Assembly (NCBI GenBank): GCA_013399855.1
Contig: VXAY01006831.1
Span: forward strand, 124,001-188,000
Direction: 5' to 3'
DNA: 64,000 nucleotides
Origin: Oxyruncus cristatus
Taxonomy: Eukaryota > Chordata > Aves > Passeriformes > Cotingidae
Position 1 is the first letter of the stretch; each line of letters begins with the position of its first letter. Of the stretch, positions 1 through 12,700 are shown piece by piece. The notes below the pieces were generated by a model, which was not told the DNA's origin, ran no database searches, and saw only the letters and a list, made by a program, of their open reading frames with translations. The translations under genes and the position numbers were made by a program.

Positions 1-1604
1 ACCATTTCCATTGAGGAGATGGAAAATGAAAGCAAATAATAGCGTACTGCTGGGAAGTGTGATCTGATTTCAAGAGGTGATGGGATGGAACCAAAACAAA
101 ACCAGTAAAAATCAAGGAGGATCACATCAAAAAGTAATGAACCAGCATGTTATTAGGGTAATCCTCCATCCTATTCCCCACAAACATGCAGCAGGGCCTA
201 TCTTCTGTCTCCCTGACCTGCTGGTGTAATAAATTGGTGAATATGCATGAAATAATTTTTCCATTTACCCTTCCTTTAGTCTGTCTCATCAAATGTTTTT
301 AGAATGGAGGTGTAAGATTTGCAAAGGGTATGACCTGCTTGTAGAATGAAAGAAAAGTGGTTCATAAAAGAGGCCCATGCAGTTGCTAATCCCATCCCAC
401 TGGCTTTGGGAGGCTCTGAATTGGACCCTGCTAGCTGGAAAAGCAGGGAGAACCCCAGATGGAAAGGGGGTTTTGATTTGACAAGAGTTCATAATGTTGG
501 GAAGTAGAGCTGTAACACTTCATCAAGGTTGTCTTTAAAAAAATTGAAAAAAAAAACCCGCAAAAGTGTTGCTATTTTGCATCTCTTGTTGGTGCAGTAG
601 CCAAGACTAACTAAAGGAAAAGAAAAACATTAAAATATTCAGATTAATTTTGTCTGGAGAATGTGGATGTCATAGTACGTATAACTTGGCATTCTGGCAT
701 TTTTTTCGCTGCTTGAAATGGTTTTTTAATGAAAATTTGCATTTCAGAGACATAACCAAGAGAAGTTGCTATCTAACTTATTTTGCTGGAGATAAGAGTC
801 TCTCCAGGTATTATACTTCCACTAAACTCACAAAGTATCTCTATGATATTTGAAAAGTCATGGCAGTCAGATGAAGGCCCAAGTGACTGGAAACAGGGAA
901 ACATTGTATCCATCTTTAAAAAGGGTAGAAAGGAGGACTCTTGGAACTACTGACCTGTCAACCTCACCTCTGTGCCTGAGAAGATTATGGAACAGATCCT
1001 CCTAGAAGCAATGCTAAGGCACATGCGGGACAGGGAGGTAATTTGGGACAGCCACCATGGCTTCACCAAGGGCAAGTCCTGTCTGACCAACCTATTGACC
1101 ACCTATGACAGAGTAACTACATCAGGGGCCAAGGGAAGGGTTACAGATGTCATTCACCAGGACTTCTGCAAAGCCTTTGGCCTGGTCTCCCAGAGCATCC
1201 TTCTCTCTAGATTGGAGACAGATGGATTTGGTGAGTGGACTTTTAGATGGCTAAGAAGGTGGTTGGACAGTCACGTCCAGGGGATAGTGGTCAATGACTC
1301 AGGTGGACATCTGTGACAAGTGATGTTCCTCAGGGATCCATATATATTGGGACCAGTGTTATTTAATATCTTCATTATAAGACATAAATGGAGGGATCAG
1401 GTGTGCCTTCAGCATATGTGCAAATGGCACCAAGCTGAGTGGTACGGTTGAAACACTTGAAGCACAGGATGCCATCCAGAGGGACCTGGACAAGCTCAAG
1501 AAATGGACCAGTGGGAATGTCATGAGATTTAATAAGACCAAGTGCAAGGTGCTGCACCTAAGTTAGGGTGCAGCATGTCGATACAGGCTGGGGGATGAAC
1601 AGAT

Positions 1605-1636
1605 NNNNNNNNNNNNNNNNNNNNNNNNNNNNNNNN
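1605..1636. other. assembly gap (32 N)
   Basis: A run of 32 undetermined bases lies inside the CR1 copy. It is probably a repeat-induced scaffold gap. CR1 sequence continues on both sides. Confidence 0.99.
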
Positions 1637-1860
1637 CTTGGGGGTGCAGGTGGATGAGAGGCTGGACATGAGCCAGCACTGTGCTCTTGCAGCCCACAAA
1701 GCCAACTATATCCTGGGCTGCATAAACAGCAGTGTGTCCAGCAGGTCAAGAGAGGTGATTCTGTTCCTCTCCTCCACTCTAGTGAAGCCCCCCCGGCGTG
1801 CTGCATCCAGCACTAGGTCCCCAGCACAGGAAGGACACTGACCTGTTGGAGCAAGTCCAG

Positions 1861-2179
1861 GGAGAAGGCCACCAAGGTGTTTAGAGGGATGAAGCATGTC
1901 TCCTTTGAGGAAAAGCTGAGAAAATTGGTTTTGTTCATCCTGGAAAAGAGAAGGTGACCTAATTGCAGCCTGAAAGGCACCCACAAGAAAAATGAAGGGG
2001 GACTTTTTACAAGAGCATGNGGAGAAGGCCACCAAGGTGTTTAGAGGGATGAAGCATGTCTCCTTTGAGGAAAAGCTGAGAAAATTGGTTTTGTTCATCC
2101 TGGAAAAGAGAAGGTGACCTAATTGCAGCCTGAAAGGCACCCACAAGAAAAATGAAGGGGGACTTTTTACAAGAGCATG
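1861..2179. repeat. 159-bp identical direct duplication around a single N (assembly artefact)
   Basis: Bases 1861-2019 are repeated without visible change as 2021-2179, with one N at 2020 between them. Both contig ends contain the same CR1 segment, so this is most likely an unmerged overlap rather than a real tandem duplication. Confidence 0.9.
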
Positions 2180-3582
2180 TAGTGACAGGGCAAGGTTGCA
2201 TGGCTTCGAACTGAAAGACAGTGGGTTTAGGTTAAATATTAGGACAACATTCTTTACTGTGAGGGGGATGAGGCTCTGAATGGGTTGTCCAGAGAAGTTG
2301 TGGACATCCCATCCATGGAAGTGTTCAAGGCCAGACTGGATAGGGCTCTGAGCAACTTGGTCTAGTGAAAGGTGTGTCTGTCCACTGGAGAGGGGCTGGG
2401 ACTAGAAGATCTTTAATGTCCCTTAATGGAGACATTAGTAAGAGATTAATAAATTCATCTATGTTTGAGAACTTGAGCCTGGACTGTGAAGTGTGACAGT
2501 TTTTTGTCTTACATTAATGTAGGTTCATTTATGCTTAGCACAAAAAGCCCTAGCAAAACCCCTCTAAGCATTTAGATTGAATGAATCTTCGATTTGCGCA
2601 GGAAGTTGTTTTATGCTGTATTTTATCATGGACCCATAGTGGTGGGCTTATCCAAAAGCCAGGCAGATGCGACATGATGAGTTGCAAGCACATGAGGTAT
2701 AGGTGAGACTCTTACCATACTTGAAGGTGTAGCATACTTTGCGAGAATGTCTTGTAAGAAAGGGTGACACTATTTAGCTTAATCAAAAATAAGTGACTGC
2801 TGATAATTAATCATACAGTTGCATGAATCTGAATTTCACTCACTGGCGTGAAATATGTAAATATAAATAAGGAAAAACCCAACTAACCATGTATCAATTC
2901 TCATATATCAACAATACATGTTACTGATCGCCTTCACTTTTCATGTCAATACCTGTGTAAGACTATTAGCACCACTAAAATGTTTTGATTCATGTGGACG
3001 CTAAATAACTTTGTATAATAAGAAAATGTCGAGGGGAGGTTACCTGGTTTAAATTATGAATATGCCTAATTGTCCAGCTAGTCCTATGCTTGAAATGACA
3101 TGCTGAAGTAATGATCTAGTGCTTCATCAAAATAGATTTATATGAATTATTTTTGTCCATTTTTGTTTGAGTGCCTCAGGCTACCCAAGAAGAAACAGAA
3201 ATATCATGCATTATGAAGAGGTTTTGTTTCAAGTATGGTGTTTATTTTCCTTTTTGCAACACAGTATGATATTCTAATGCTTCATCGGAGTTTTCAGCAC
3301 CTCTTTTTTGGTACATTGCGATAACATAGATGCAGACCAACAAACAAACACTGTATAAAAGTTGCTTGTAAAACTCTGCTCATACCATTCATTTTCTGAA
3401 TTTTTCTAATGTCTGATTCTGAACTCTGCTAAATCCTGTTTTAATTTCAGATTCTTCTCAGTGAAATTGCTTATTTACTTTTTCTCATGAGATGCCTTTT
3501 GGGGGGAAAAGACCTGTCTATTAAACAGTTGAGAGGGAAAAGAAGAATTATTGATCAAATCTTTTTTACTGTTTCCAAACAG

Positions 3583-3795
3583 GGTCGAAGAGGCTTAGGT
3601 TCAGTTTTTGTTTGGGCATCTGGAAATGGTGGAAGAAGTCGAGACCACTGCTCCTGTGATGGCTACACCAATAGCATCTACACTATTTCAATAAGCAGCA
3701 CAGCTGAAAGTGGGAAGAAACCGTGGTATCTGGAAGAATGTGCATCCACACTGGCTACAACGTACAGCAGCGGGGAATCCTATGACAGGAAAATA
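3583..3795 (+). CDS. PCSK5: PCSK5 exon A: catalytic domain with oxyanion Asn
   Basis: This 213-nt exon is 71 codons, phase 0 at both ends. It encodes the subtilisin-fold segment starting [17 protein letters not shown]. The Asn of SGNGG (residue 15 of the exon) is the oxyanion-hole residue of the furin family. The following [14 protein letters not shown] and [19 protein letters not shown] are the strongly conserved calcium- and substrate-cleft region. The Asn lies 73 residues before the catalytic Ser in exon B, the spacing expected for PC5. The acceptor is AG at 3581-3582. The donor is GTATGG at 3796, a weak match, but it is required because exon B resumes with ITTD. The open frame extends upstream into the intron only by chance. 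Confidence 0.96.
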
Positions 3796-6700
3796 GTATG
3801 GGGTTTAATTATTTTCTTTAATGTGTATGTGTTTGTGTTCAGTGACTTTGGAGGGAGAAAGAGAAATAATTTGTAATAGTATCCTCTGTTTCTTTTAAAT
3901 CCAGTTATCAACAGTTTTCCGATTTTACACACATGGTATTAACAGTTTGTCTACATACCCCTCTATTTTCTCAGATTTGTTTTGATCCAGCATCATTCTT
4001 TGTTTACCGTCAAGTGACGGTAAAATTGCTGTCTATTCTGGGAGAAATATATTGTAAGGAAAATTAAACTCAGTGCTCATCTTTCTTGTATTGTTCCTCA
4101 TGTCATTCCTAAGCAACCACCATCCATTTTCCCTAATGTACTCATCTTTGCTGGAAAACGGCAAATTGTTGTACTTCTGTTTGATAATCTGTTGATACCA
4201 TTAGTATTTATACACTGTATCTGCCTTTGCAAAATGAGCACATTCAATATACTTTCCAGTATTCAACATACTAACCCTTTTAACCTTCTAAACCCTTGTT
4301 ATGAGGTAAATGAGGTTTGCTAATGTTTTCCCTTTCCCTGCTTATTTATTCTAGTGTTTGTTTAACTTGCAGAACTTAATTACTTCGGAAGACAGAGGGA
4401 TTTGAAGGGTTTTTTTTTTCCCCATGTATTTTCTTAAGTACTCATCTAACATTGCCTTCTTTCTGGTCCTTTGCAGATTCCTCTCTTCGTATCAGTGAAG
4501 AGTTAAAAATATTTGCCACTATGTTTTGTTAATACTGTTTGCCTTCTCTTTCAAGGATTGTGGGATGCTGGCCATCTCTTCTTGGATTCTGCCTTATTTT
4601 CAGATTATTCAATTTTGTTTTGAACTTGTTCTGAGGTACTTCTTCGTTCCAGTAATTTTTCTGTTCATTACTTGCTTCTCTTCACTGAAACCTTATCTCT
4701 CTCTTCCTGGCATGTTTCTTGTTCTCCCTGATAAATAATAATAAAGAAAAAAAATTACTGTGTCTCCTAGTAGTCCTTAAAAGACTTTCACTAACATCTT
4801 CATGTTTAAGTGGTAGTAATACAGTATAAGGTGAACTGACGTGATTGCATTCCTCTACCCTGAGCTCTTACTTAGCCAGGTGTGTAGGATTTCCATGAAT
4901 CTGTCAAATCCAGCAGTTGCTATCAATTCAACAATAATTTTCACTAATACAATCAATCTTGCTTTCAAAGTTTTTAGAAAATCCACTTAAATTTAGGGCA
5001 AGTGGTTTTAATTCCCCATTGTCATTAAAAAAATTCTTGTTTGTTCTCTGAGCTCCTCTAATTTCAGTTTCTTAGCATTTGGTGTCACTGATTTTATTGC
5101 TAGTATGAAAACCACTCCAGTTGTCTATCTTCTCTCTACCCATGTAGCCTGAATGATTAATTACTTTTAATAACTGAAGGTAAGTGTCTTGCATCATTCT
5201 ATGTAAGATATGTTTTCTTATAAACTCTCTCTCATGTTATGAACTTTGAGCATCCAGACTGGACACACCAGTCAGATAGTACTGAGTGACAAAAGCACTG
5301 TGTCTGTGAGTTAAAAGGATTAGTATGTGGAATATTGGAAAGTATATTGAATGCGCTCATTTTGCAGAGCAGATACAGTGTACAAATACTGATGATATCA
5401 ACAGATGTTTGTGAGAAGTCAGGGCGTTTTTTGTGGGTTTTGGTTGGTTGGTTGGTTTTTGTCACGTGACTCAGAACAAACTCTAATATCATGTAAGATT
5501 CTATAGTGTCATAGTACAGAAATACCTTTGCAATACTGAGGGACAGTGAATGGTTATGGTTGTGTAGTGTCATGTTCCACAGTTCCTTCCTGTCTTTCCT
5601 TGCAGTTCTTTAGTTGAATATCTTTCTTTTTTTTCCCTTCTCTGTTATTCTATCCAATATGTGCCGCATATAATTTAAGGTAATGAACAAACAGTGAGCA
5701 AACATTAGGAACTCATTGTGTGGACTAAAAATTCTTATAAAAATTATTTGACTTTAATATGGGCTAATAGATCACCCATGCTTTTATAGCCACACAAAAG
5801 AGTTTTTTTCTTTTTTCATTGCTACCCATTTTTGATAATTGCTTGCTAGAAATATAGGATGTAATTTTAGACGTTTTCCTAGTCTGGATTTCTGATTTTG
5901 TCTTCTGCAATGATAGCTTGAAATATTTTAAGCTAACGATTACAGTTAAAACACACACTGATGTTACCACCTTGCAAGAGTTCCTTGTTGTTCAGGGAAG
6001 GTACTCCAAGCACACTTGACTGTATTCTATACTGAATTTTATTACAGTAAAAATTAGCCCCTTCTGGACCAAGTTTCCACCCTTTCTATGTATTGAAATG
6101 CCCAAAGCATACAAACATTTCACAGGTGCAGATACATGTGTGCCTTTTACATAGACTCTCAGAGATAAGAATTAGAACTACTTTTGAGTGCTGTCAAGTG
6201 CAGCTGCCAAGTGCTGGCATAGGTATAGGTGTGGAAACTCACATTCTGGGACAAAGGCAAATCAACAGTAGGTAAAGACTATAAAATTATACTTGTTTAT
6301 AGATGTTATTTCTCATAACTCAGTGAGTGCTGGCTAATAATATACAGTTGTCAAGCTATTTTTCCTATTATTCTCTTCTCCACCACTTTGAATACCATAG
6401 GACATTACTGGAAGATAGCTTCCCCACTCCAGACCATGTAGCTAGGATAGGTTAAGTACCACCTAATATAGTTATTTATGTGGTTCTTTCACTTATCAAA
6501 CATATTGCACATATGCATTTTCTTTGAATTCCTTTTTCAAATTATTTCCTTAGGCACTAAGGATTTTACATATGAAAGTCCTTCACAGATTTAATTCACA
6601 AGCCTATTATATTGACTTAACTGCTGAAAATAACCTGTCCACCTGTTTTGTTGTTTTGTGATAAATGCCTATTCATTTGCTGATTTTCTTTCTCTTCTAA

Positions 6701-9700
6701 GTTGTATTTTTTCCTTGCTGACTAACTACTACCCTAAGCAGAACTCAAAACTGAAACAATGAAAAAAAAGCAAACCAGTCTCCTGCCAGTTCTTAAAACA
6801 CAAAAGCCTGCTGTCCTTCAGAAACTCACTCAGGTTATCAAGGTATGCACGAGATATACACAGGGTATCATGTGGCACTTTCAGTCTTAGGTACATATGG
6901 ATACACGAGATATGTAGAATGAACAGTAAATACGTTTTTGTTAAAACCTTTTCACTTCTAGGGACACAGATTCATAGAAATCAGTGTGTCTTGAAGAACT
7001 GTAGCAGAAGGTACAAGATTATTCAATTGGATCAAAAAATGCATATCATGAAACAGGAAATAGTAAGAAATGCAGAGGCTTGGGAGGGAAAGAGTGAGCA
7101 TGTTCTCTGCTAGGGGAAATCCCATTTTTGACCTTCGTTATTAACCTCTCAGTCTGTGAAACTATGGAAAGAGTGATGATGCAACCGTAATAATGACTGT
7201 ACAGAAATGGCATCTCCTTAGTTCTTTAGACCTAGTTTCTTCTATAAAACCATTACACTGTCTAGAGTTTTTTCTTTAATAAATGTCTAGTTTTTCTGAA
7301 AGCTTTGTTCTACTGGTTATGGGAGGTATTACGGTGCATTGTGATGATTCATATTGTTTTTGTCTTCCTTTCATAAGCGTGTCTGTCTGAGGTTGTTAAT
7401 TTCACGTTGATTAAACTAGGCAGTACCAGAAAAACTGTCATTGTCTTCAGTGAAACCTGGTTGATTCAACTGATTTAGAAGTGGATATAACTCATGCCCC
7501 TAGAAATATTGCATGGATTTTCTTGGGCAGTTTAATCATCATTTTCCCTGATCAGCAATTGTTACAAAGTTACTTCAAGCATTCCCAGGTGTTATGCTCA
7601 ACAAAAGATTAAAAAATTTCTTCTTCTACTCAACCTATTGATCAGAATGACCACTAATACACACTAATGACAGCTTTGTGGTGCTGTCAAACACCACATC
7701 CTTTTATCAAGGTTAATAATTTTGCTCTCATGTTGTTTGACAGTGAATCCACAGTGCTGGAAAACACGTCTTGGATGTTTGGAGGTAATTTGCACCCAAA
7801 CATCTCAGTTCCTTTCAGTAACTTTCCTTTGAAATAGCTCAAATGGGATTTCTGCTTACAAAGCTTTCCCTACCCATTTTCTTCTGAACTATTTGCTGAA
7901 AGAGAGAAGGGTGTGTAGTTCAAATTGCTGCCACAGCATCTGTTTAGAACATAGGGCAAAATGTTACCAAATAAAGAGAGATTGTGGATTATTGTACTTG
8001 ATATTGTAGCTACAGGACAGTGAAATCACTCTGGAAGGATGCTCTCCCAGAGGATGAGAAACAAAGATAGTAAAATTTGGTATGTGTTTCACTGGAGTGA
8101 GAGAGGCTGTCCGTCTGCTGAAAGAGTACTTTTCCCTGCCTGAGGTCCTGTAGGTTTTACTACCCTTTAGTCCTCCAAGGAAAGCACCTGTTGTGCCACT
8201 TTTATGCAAGGAACAGACTACTAGGATACAAAAGACACAAGCATGTGTTAATCCCTTTTTCTGCCCTCTCTTTTTCCTGGCTTTCCTTCCTCACCATGAC
8301 ACTAGCCACTCTTTTTCCAGATCGGATACCCAAATCACATATATCTGTGTGTGGGTGCATGTCAGTCTCTAGTTCTTGGGCGTGTCAGTCCCACATGCAA
8401 AATCACTACTTGCATTTGCACATTTAGGCAATGCATTGTTAGGGCTGTTCCTGATGCAGTTTCATCTCTTAATGTTGTCAGGGCATTTTCGGAATTTACA
8501 TGGATAAGGCTTTTCCCAGCACTGTTAATTTTCGTTGTCTAAATTAATACACGTTCATTAAGCAAAAAGGCAAGAGATAAAGAAATTATATGAATATTTT
8601 CTTTATGAGGTTCCAACTTTTAGCTGATGACAGATAAAGAATTATTTATGAAGAATGTTAAATAATAGGGGAAAAATGTTCTTTCTAGACTTCATTAGTC
8701 AAGAAATCTGGCCTCTGACAAGTTCACTAATTTAAGAATCTGACATTAGAAATGCTTTAATCTGTCTTTTTCAATTTCTAGAAACTTTCATTTTCTTTCA
8801 GTTGCTCACTACTCATTTTCAACAATTCTTTCCTTGGTGCTGTTGGCTCCTTCTCTATTAGAAGTCTTTTGTGTTAGCTTGCATATGCTTACATTTTGCG
8901 AGAATTTTCAGCAGCTTTATACAAATCATGTTATATGTATGTTACTGAATATGGCTAATGTAAAGTGTGGAACCTATACCTCCTACATGTATTTGCTTGT
9001 ATTCTGCCAAGACAGGATGTAGCTTATTTTTCAGGTCATATTTTGTGTATCTTGAAGTTTCAAAGCTGGATGGGCATTTTCAGACGCCCACTGCTTTTTT
9101 GTGGTTTTTTGATCCTCCAGTCGTCTTCTCTCCCCTCTTTGTGCATATCCACATTGGAAATGGAGCATGATACTAGTGAATTAGGACACAATAGTTCTAT
9201 GTACTTAGATAAGAAGCTGTTTAAGCATCCTCTCCTCTGCCCCTCACGCAGATATTTTACATCTTGCAGTGACTGAAATTCTGAGAATAAGGTTTGGTGT
9301 CACAGGTCATTCACTCTTACACCTTCATGGAGGTTTCCATGCTGTGGACTGCTGTCTTCTAACAACTGTTCTCAAGTCTGTGTGGGTTTTTCTTGAGCTT
9401 CTGTTAGGTAGTAGTGATTTCTTGCCTCTACCTGCGTTGCCCTTGCTAGGAACCACTTCTTCAGGAAGACAAGCATAGAGTAGAATCACTTCCATAAAAG
9501 AAGCAGGATTTAGAATAAACACATTTTTGGTTGTAATTTACTGTCTGACAGAAAGAATCTGTATAAAATTCATTATTAGATAGAAGCATCCTAACACTTT
9601 AGTAGAAGACTGTGCCTCTAGTTGATATTACACATGACAGTGTAGACATCCACTTAGATTACATACAAAAATACATGGCAACATATAATTATTTGTACGT

Positions 9701-12700
9701 AATACGTAACAATTAAAAACTGAAATATTAAATTGGCTGGTGATGCTGGGCCAAATTCATGATTACCATCAGGATTTTCCAATTAATTACTGCTTAGTTC
9801 CATCTGATTTATTGCATAAGGCATGAAGGAATGATTAAACAGGGTACTTAGCATGAGCCCAACTGTATTCTCTTCTGTTGCTTATTTGCAGTGTGACTTC
9901 TGGCAACCTAATTAACCATACCTCTTTTATAGTCTCTAAAATTGGCATAAGCAGTCTGTATATAGGGAGCACTGTAAGATTCAGTTCATTCCTGTTTGTA
10001 AAGCACTTTGAGATTCTTGTAGTGTTCTATAAATCCAAGAGTGGCAGAGTTCTAACTGTACAGTTTCAAACTCCTCTGCATGTTTTTCTAGTTTAAAAGT
10101 CTCTTTGTTGAGCATGCCATGAGTAAAACACGGAGTAACTTATGTTTTCAGAACGATATAGAGAACACTTCTCTGACTTCACAACTGATTTCAAGTTGAG
10201 AACATGTAGCATCGTATATTCAGACACCTCTTTTTTTTCCTTTCCTTGCAGTGAAAGAAGAAAATACCCTCCTTATACTCATTGAAGCAAATAAAACCTG
10301 CTCTGATTTCTGAAGTTGTGTTCTAAATTTCACACATTCAATTTCTTCCAGATCACCACAGACCTGAGGCAGCGTTGCACAGACAGCCATACTGGAACTT
10401 CAGCCTCTGCACCTATGGCTGCAGGCATCATTGCCCTGGCACTGGAAGCAAAGTAAGATCTGAGTTGTACTCTGAAAAAAGAAACTAAGCATACAGAAGG
10501 ATCTTTCTCATTTGTCCAGTACCTTTATACAAGGGATCTCAAAGTGCTTTGGAAACTTTGTTGTCATAATTTATAGTACTCTTCTGAGAGCAGGAAAGAT
10601 CTCCATGCTAATTTCACATGCAGGAAAGCTGACACTGTGGAGGTGTCAACAGCGTACTCAGTGTTGTAGTAACTTGAAACAATGTTGAGCACAGGTAGTT
10701 TCCATTAAATGATGTATAGCATCTTCACCACGTTGTAAAGCACCTCACAGTGCTGCCCAGATCTGCTGTGCTCTGCAGGCTTGTCTACGTATCCTCCTGC
10801 ATTCATCAGCTTCCTCTTAGCAAGTCTTGAACACTGAAGCAGATTTTGCGATGATGTTAGGCTACTCTGATAAATTAATATGAAAAGTAAAAATTCTCAA
10901 GTTATTCATGCTCACACAAGTCTGTTTTTTAACATGGGTCAAGTTCCTCAGCTCTAAAAACCGTGGATAATGTAGTTCAGAAGACCTTTAACCTTTGGCT
11001 CAGAAACATTTCTGTCTTTTAAATGTTTTCTTAACTGCAGGATTTTGTTCTTATACCTAATATTTATCTTTAATGTCCTTCACAGAGCAGCAAAAATACT
11101 TGAGATTTTTCAGATACATCTGTATTTGAAAACCTTTTGCATTAGTTTGTGCTCTGTTGGATAAGATTTGCAGGTTTAAGGTGGAATACTTCACCCCAAA
11201 TCCTACTCAAAATCAAGTGTTTCTAAGCACTAGGAGATTGATTCTGTTAAATTCTGAAGAAAACTAGTTTCCTCTAGAAGCAGCTAGTTCCTTTGAATGA
11301 AGTAAATAATTTGGACACAATGGTAATTTCAAATTGTATGTAATTTGTAACAGCAGGATTATGTTTCCATGTTTCATATTGCTTTTTTGAAGACACCTTG
11401 GCCCAATTTTCAGCACAGAATACTTTTTTGGTGTTGAGTTATAATAATAATAATAGTAATAATAGTTTGTAATTGAAAACCTGTCATTATAATTAGATTT
11501 TCTTAATGCAATCCTTAGAAATAAAGGTATTTTGAAAAGTTAATATAATGCTATTGTGGGTTTTTTAATCTCTTCTTAATCTCAGTTTTAAAATCCTTAA
11601 ATTCATTCCAAACAATGTGCAAATGCAGATAAGATTGCAAGAGTGTACATTTCATTTTTGCTGAGCATTTTTCTTACTATTTCTTAATCAACTGAGGTTG
11701 CTCATAATTGTTTTTTTTAAGTGATATTTTGTATGCATTTTCTAACAAATTATTCTTGTAATTGAAATTTTCATGAAGTTATAGCACTCAAGACGTATAA
11801 CCAAACTATTTCAGATTGTGACATCTTAACACAGGCTGAGAAGCTTTCACTTTTTTCTCTGTGAACTTCGGTGAATATACCAGTGGGAAATCTATGTTAG
11901 TGCCTGTGGACTAGTGTCTTTTTTTCCAAATTAATAGTTCTTATGATAGGCACAAAGACAAGACTATTAAAGCTTCAAATGTGGTGGTGGAGACAAAATG
12001 TACCAGTAACTAAATATCCTAGGCGCTTTTTGTATTTGTAGGACTCTGTTCCATGGTGCTAACAAGAGTTTCACGTTGAAAATGTGTTGATTTTGCCTCC
12101 TTTCAGACTCTGTTGCATTTCATTATATGGAGCGTTTTTCTTTGTTTCTGTATCTTAGCCTGTGTATTTGAATAGATCCAAAGGAATTACATTAATAATA
12201 TCACAAATGTGGTTTTATTCATATATATTCCCTTCACTAACTTTTCTCTCCTATCTGTACGTAAAATACGCTGTTGCTGCTGCTGTCCACAGCCATGAAA
12301 AAAATAAAAACAAAAATAAAATAAATAAATAAGGAACTAGGGAGAGAGATATTTCCTGGTTTTTCATGCCAGGTTTTTTTCTTCAGGTTGGAGAAATCTT
12401 TGGTCTGTGAAGTTATAGACTATGATGTAAGGCCTTTAATATTACAGGGAGATCATATCATGAATATTGAATTTTAATGTCTGAGATTTGGTTGTATGGA
12501 ATCTATTAAGATTATTTTTTGCAGTTTCTAAATGGTAATTCTTATTAATGTAATTTGAAATTTTGGAATGTATTTTTCACCTGTGATACCTGGCAAGTTA
12601 GGTGACCCTAACTAAATGCTGGAAATTAAAGTGTGCAAAAAGAAGCTTTGAAGCCATCTAAGCATTTTCTGCAGTACTTTTAAAATATATGGGATGTAAA

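Larger units (their letters stand above)
840..2425 (+). mobile_element. CR1 LINE, 5'-truncated, with decayed reverse transcriptase
   Basis: This is a non-LTR retrotransposon fragment in the same orientation as PCSK5. A 114-residue open segment at 972-1316 matches the CR1 reverse transcriptase, with stretches such as [14 protein letters not shown] and [10 protein letters not shown]. After it the frame is broken. The region of the catalytic Asp-Asp box (about 1411-1440) is mutated, so the copy is dead. The 3' untranslated part with the CR1 terminal sequence runs to about 2425. A run of 32 Ns (1605-1636) and an artefactual 159-bp duplication (1861-2019 and 2021-2179) lie inside it. Boundaries are approximate. 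Confidence 0.9.
1..3582 (+). other. PCSK5: PCSK5 intron upstream of exon A (partial)
   Basis: This is the 3' part of the intron preceding exon A. It contains a CR1 copy (about 840-2425) interrupted by a 32-N gap and by a one-N duplication artefact. I see no gene in 1-835 or in 2430-3582. The acceptor (AG at 3581-3582) follows a T-rich tract. Confidence 0.85.

Noticed and set aside
972..1316. 114-residue frame as a host gene
   Set aside because: It is the CR1 reverse transcriptase remnant, continuous with CR1 sequence on both sides.
3487..3876. 129-residue single-exon gene
   Set aside because: It is exon A plus chance in-frame intron on both sides. Splice sites at 3581-3582 and 3796 and the continuation into exon B define the true limits.
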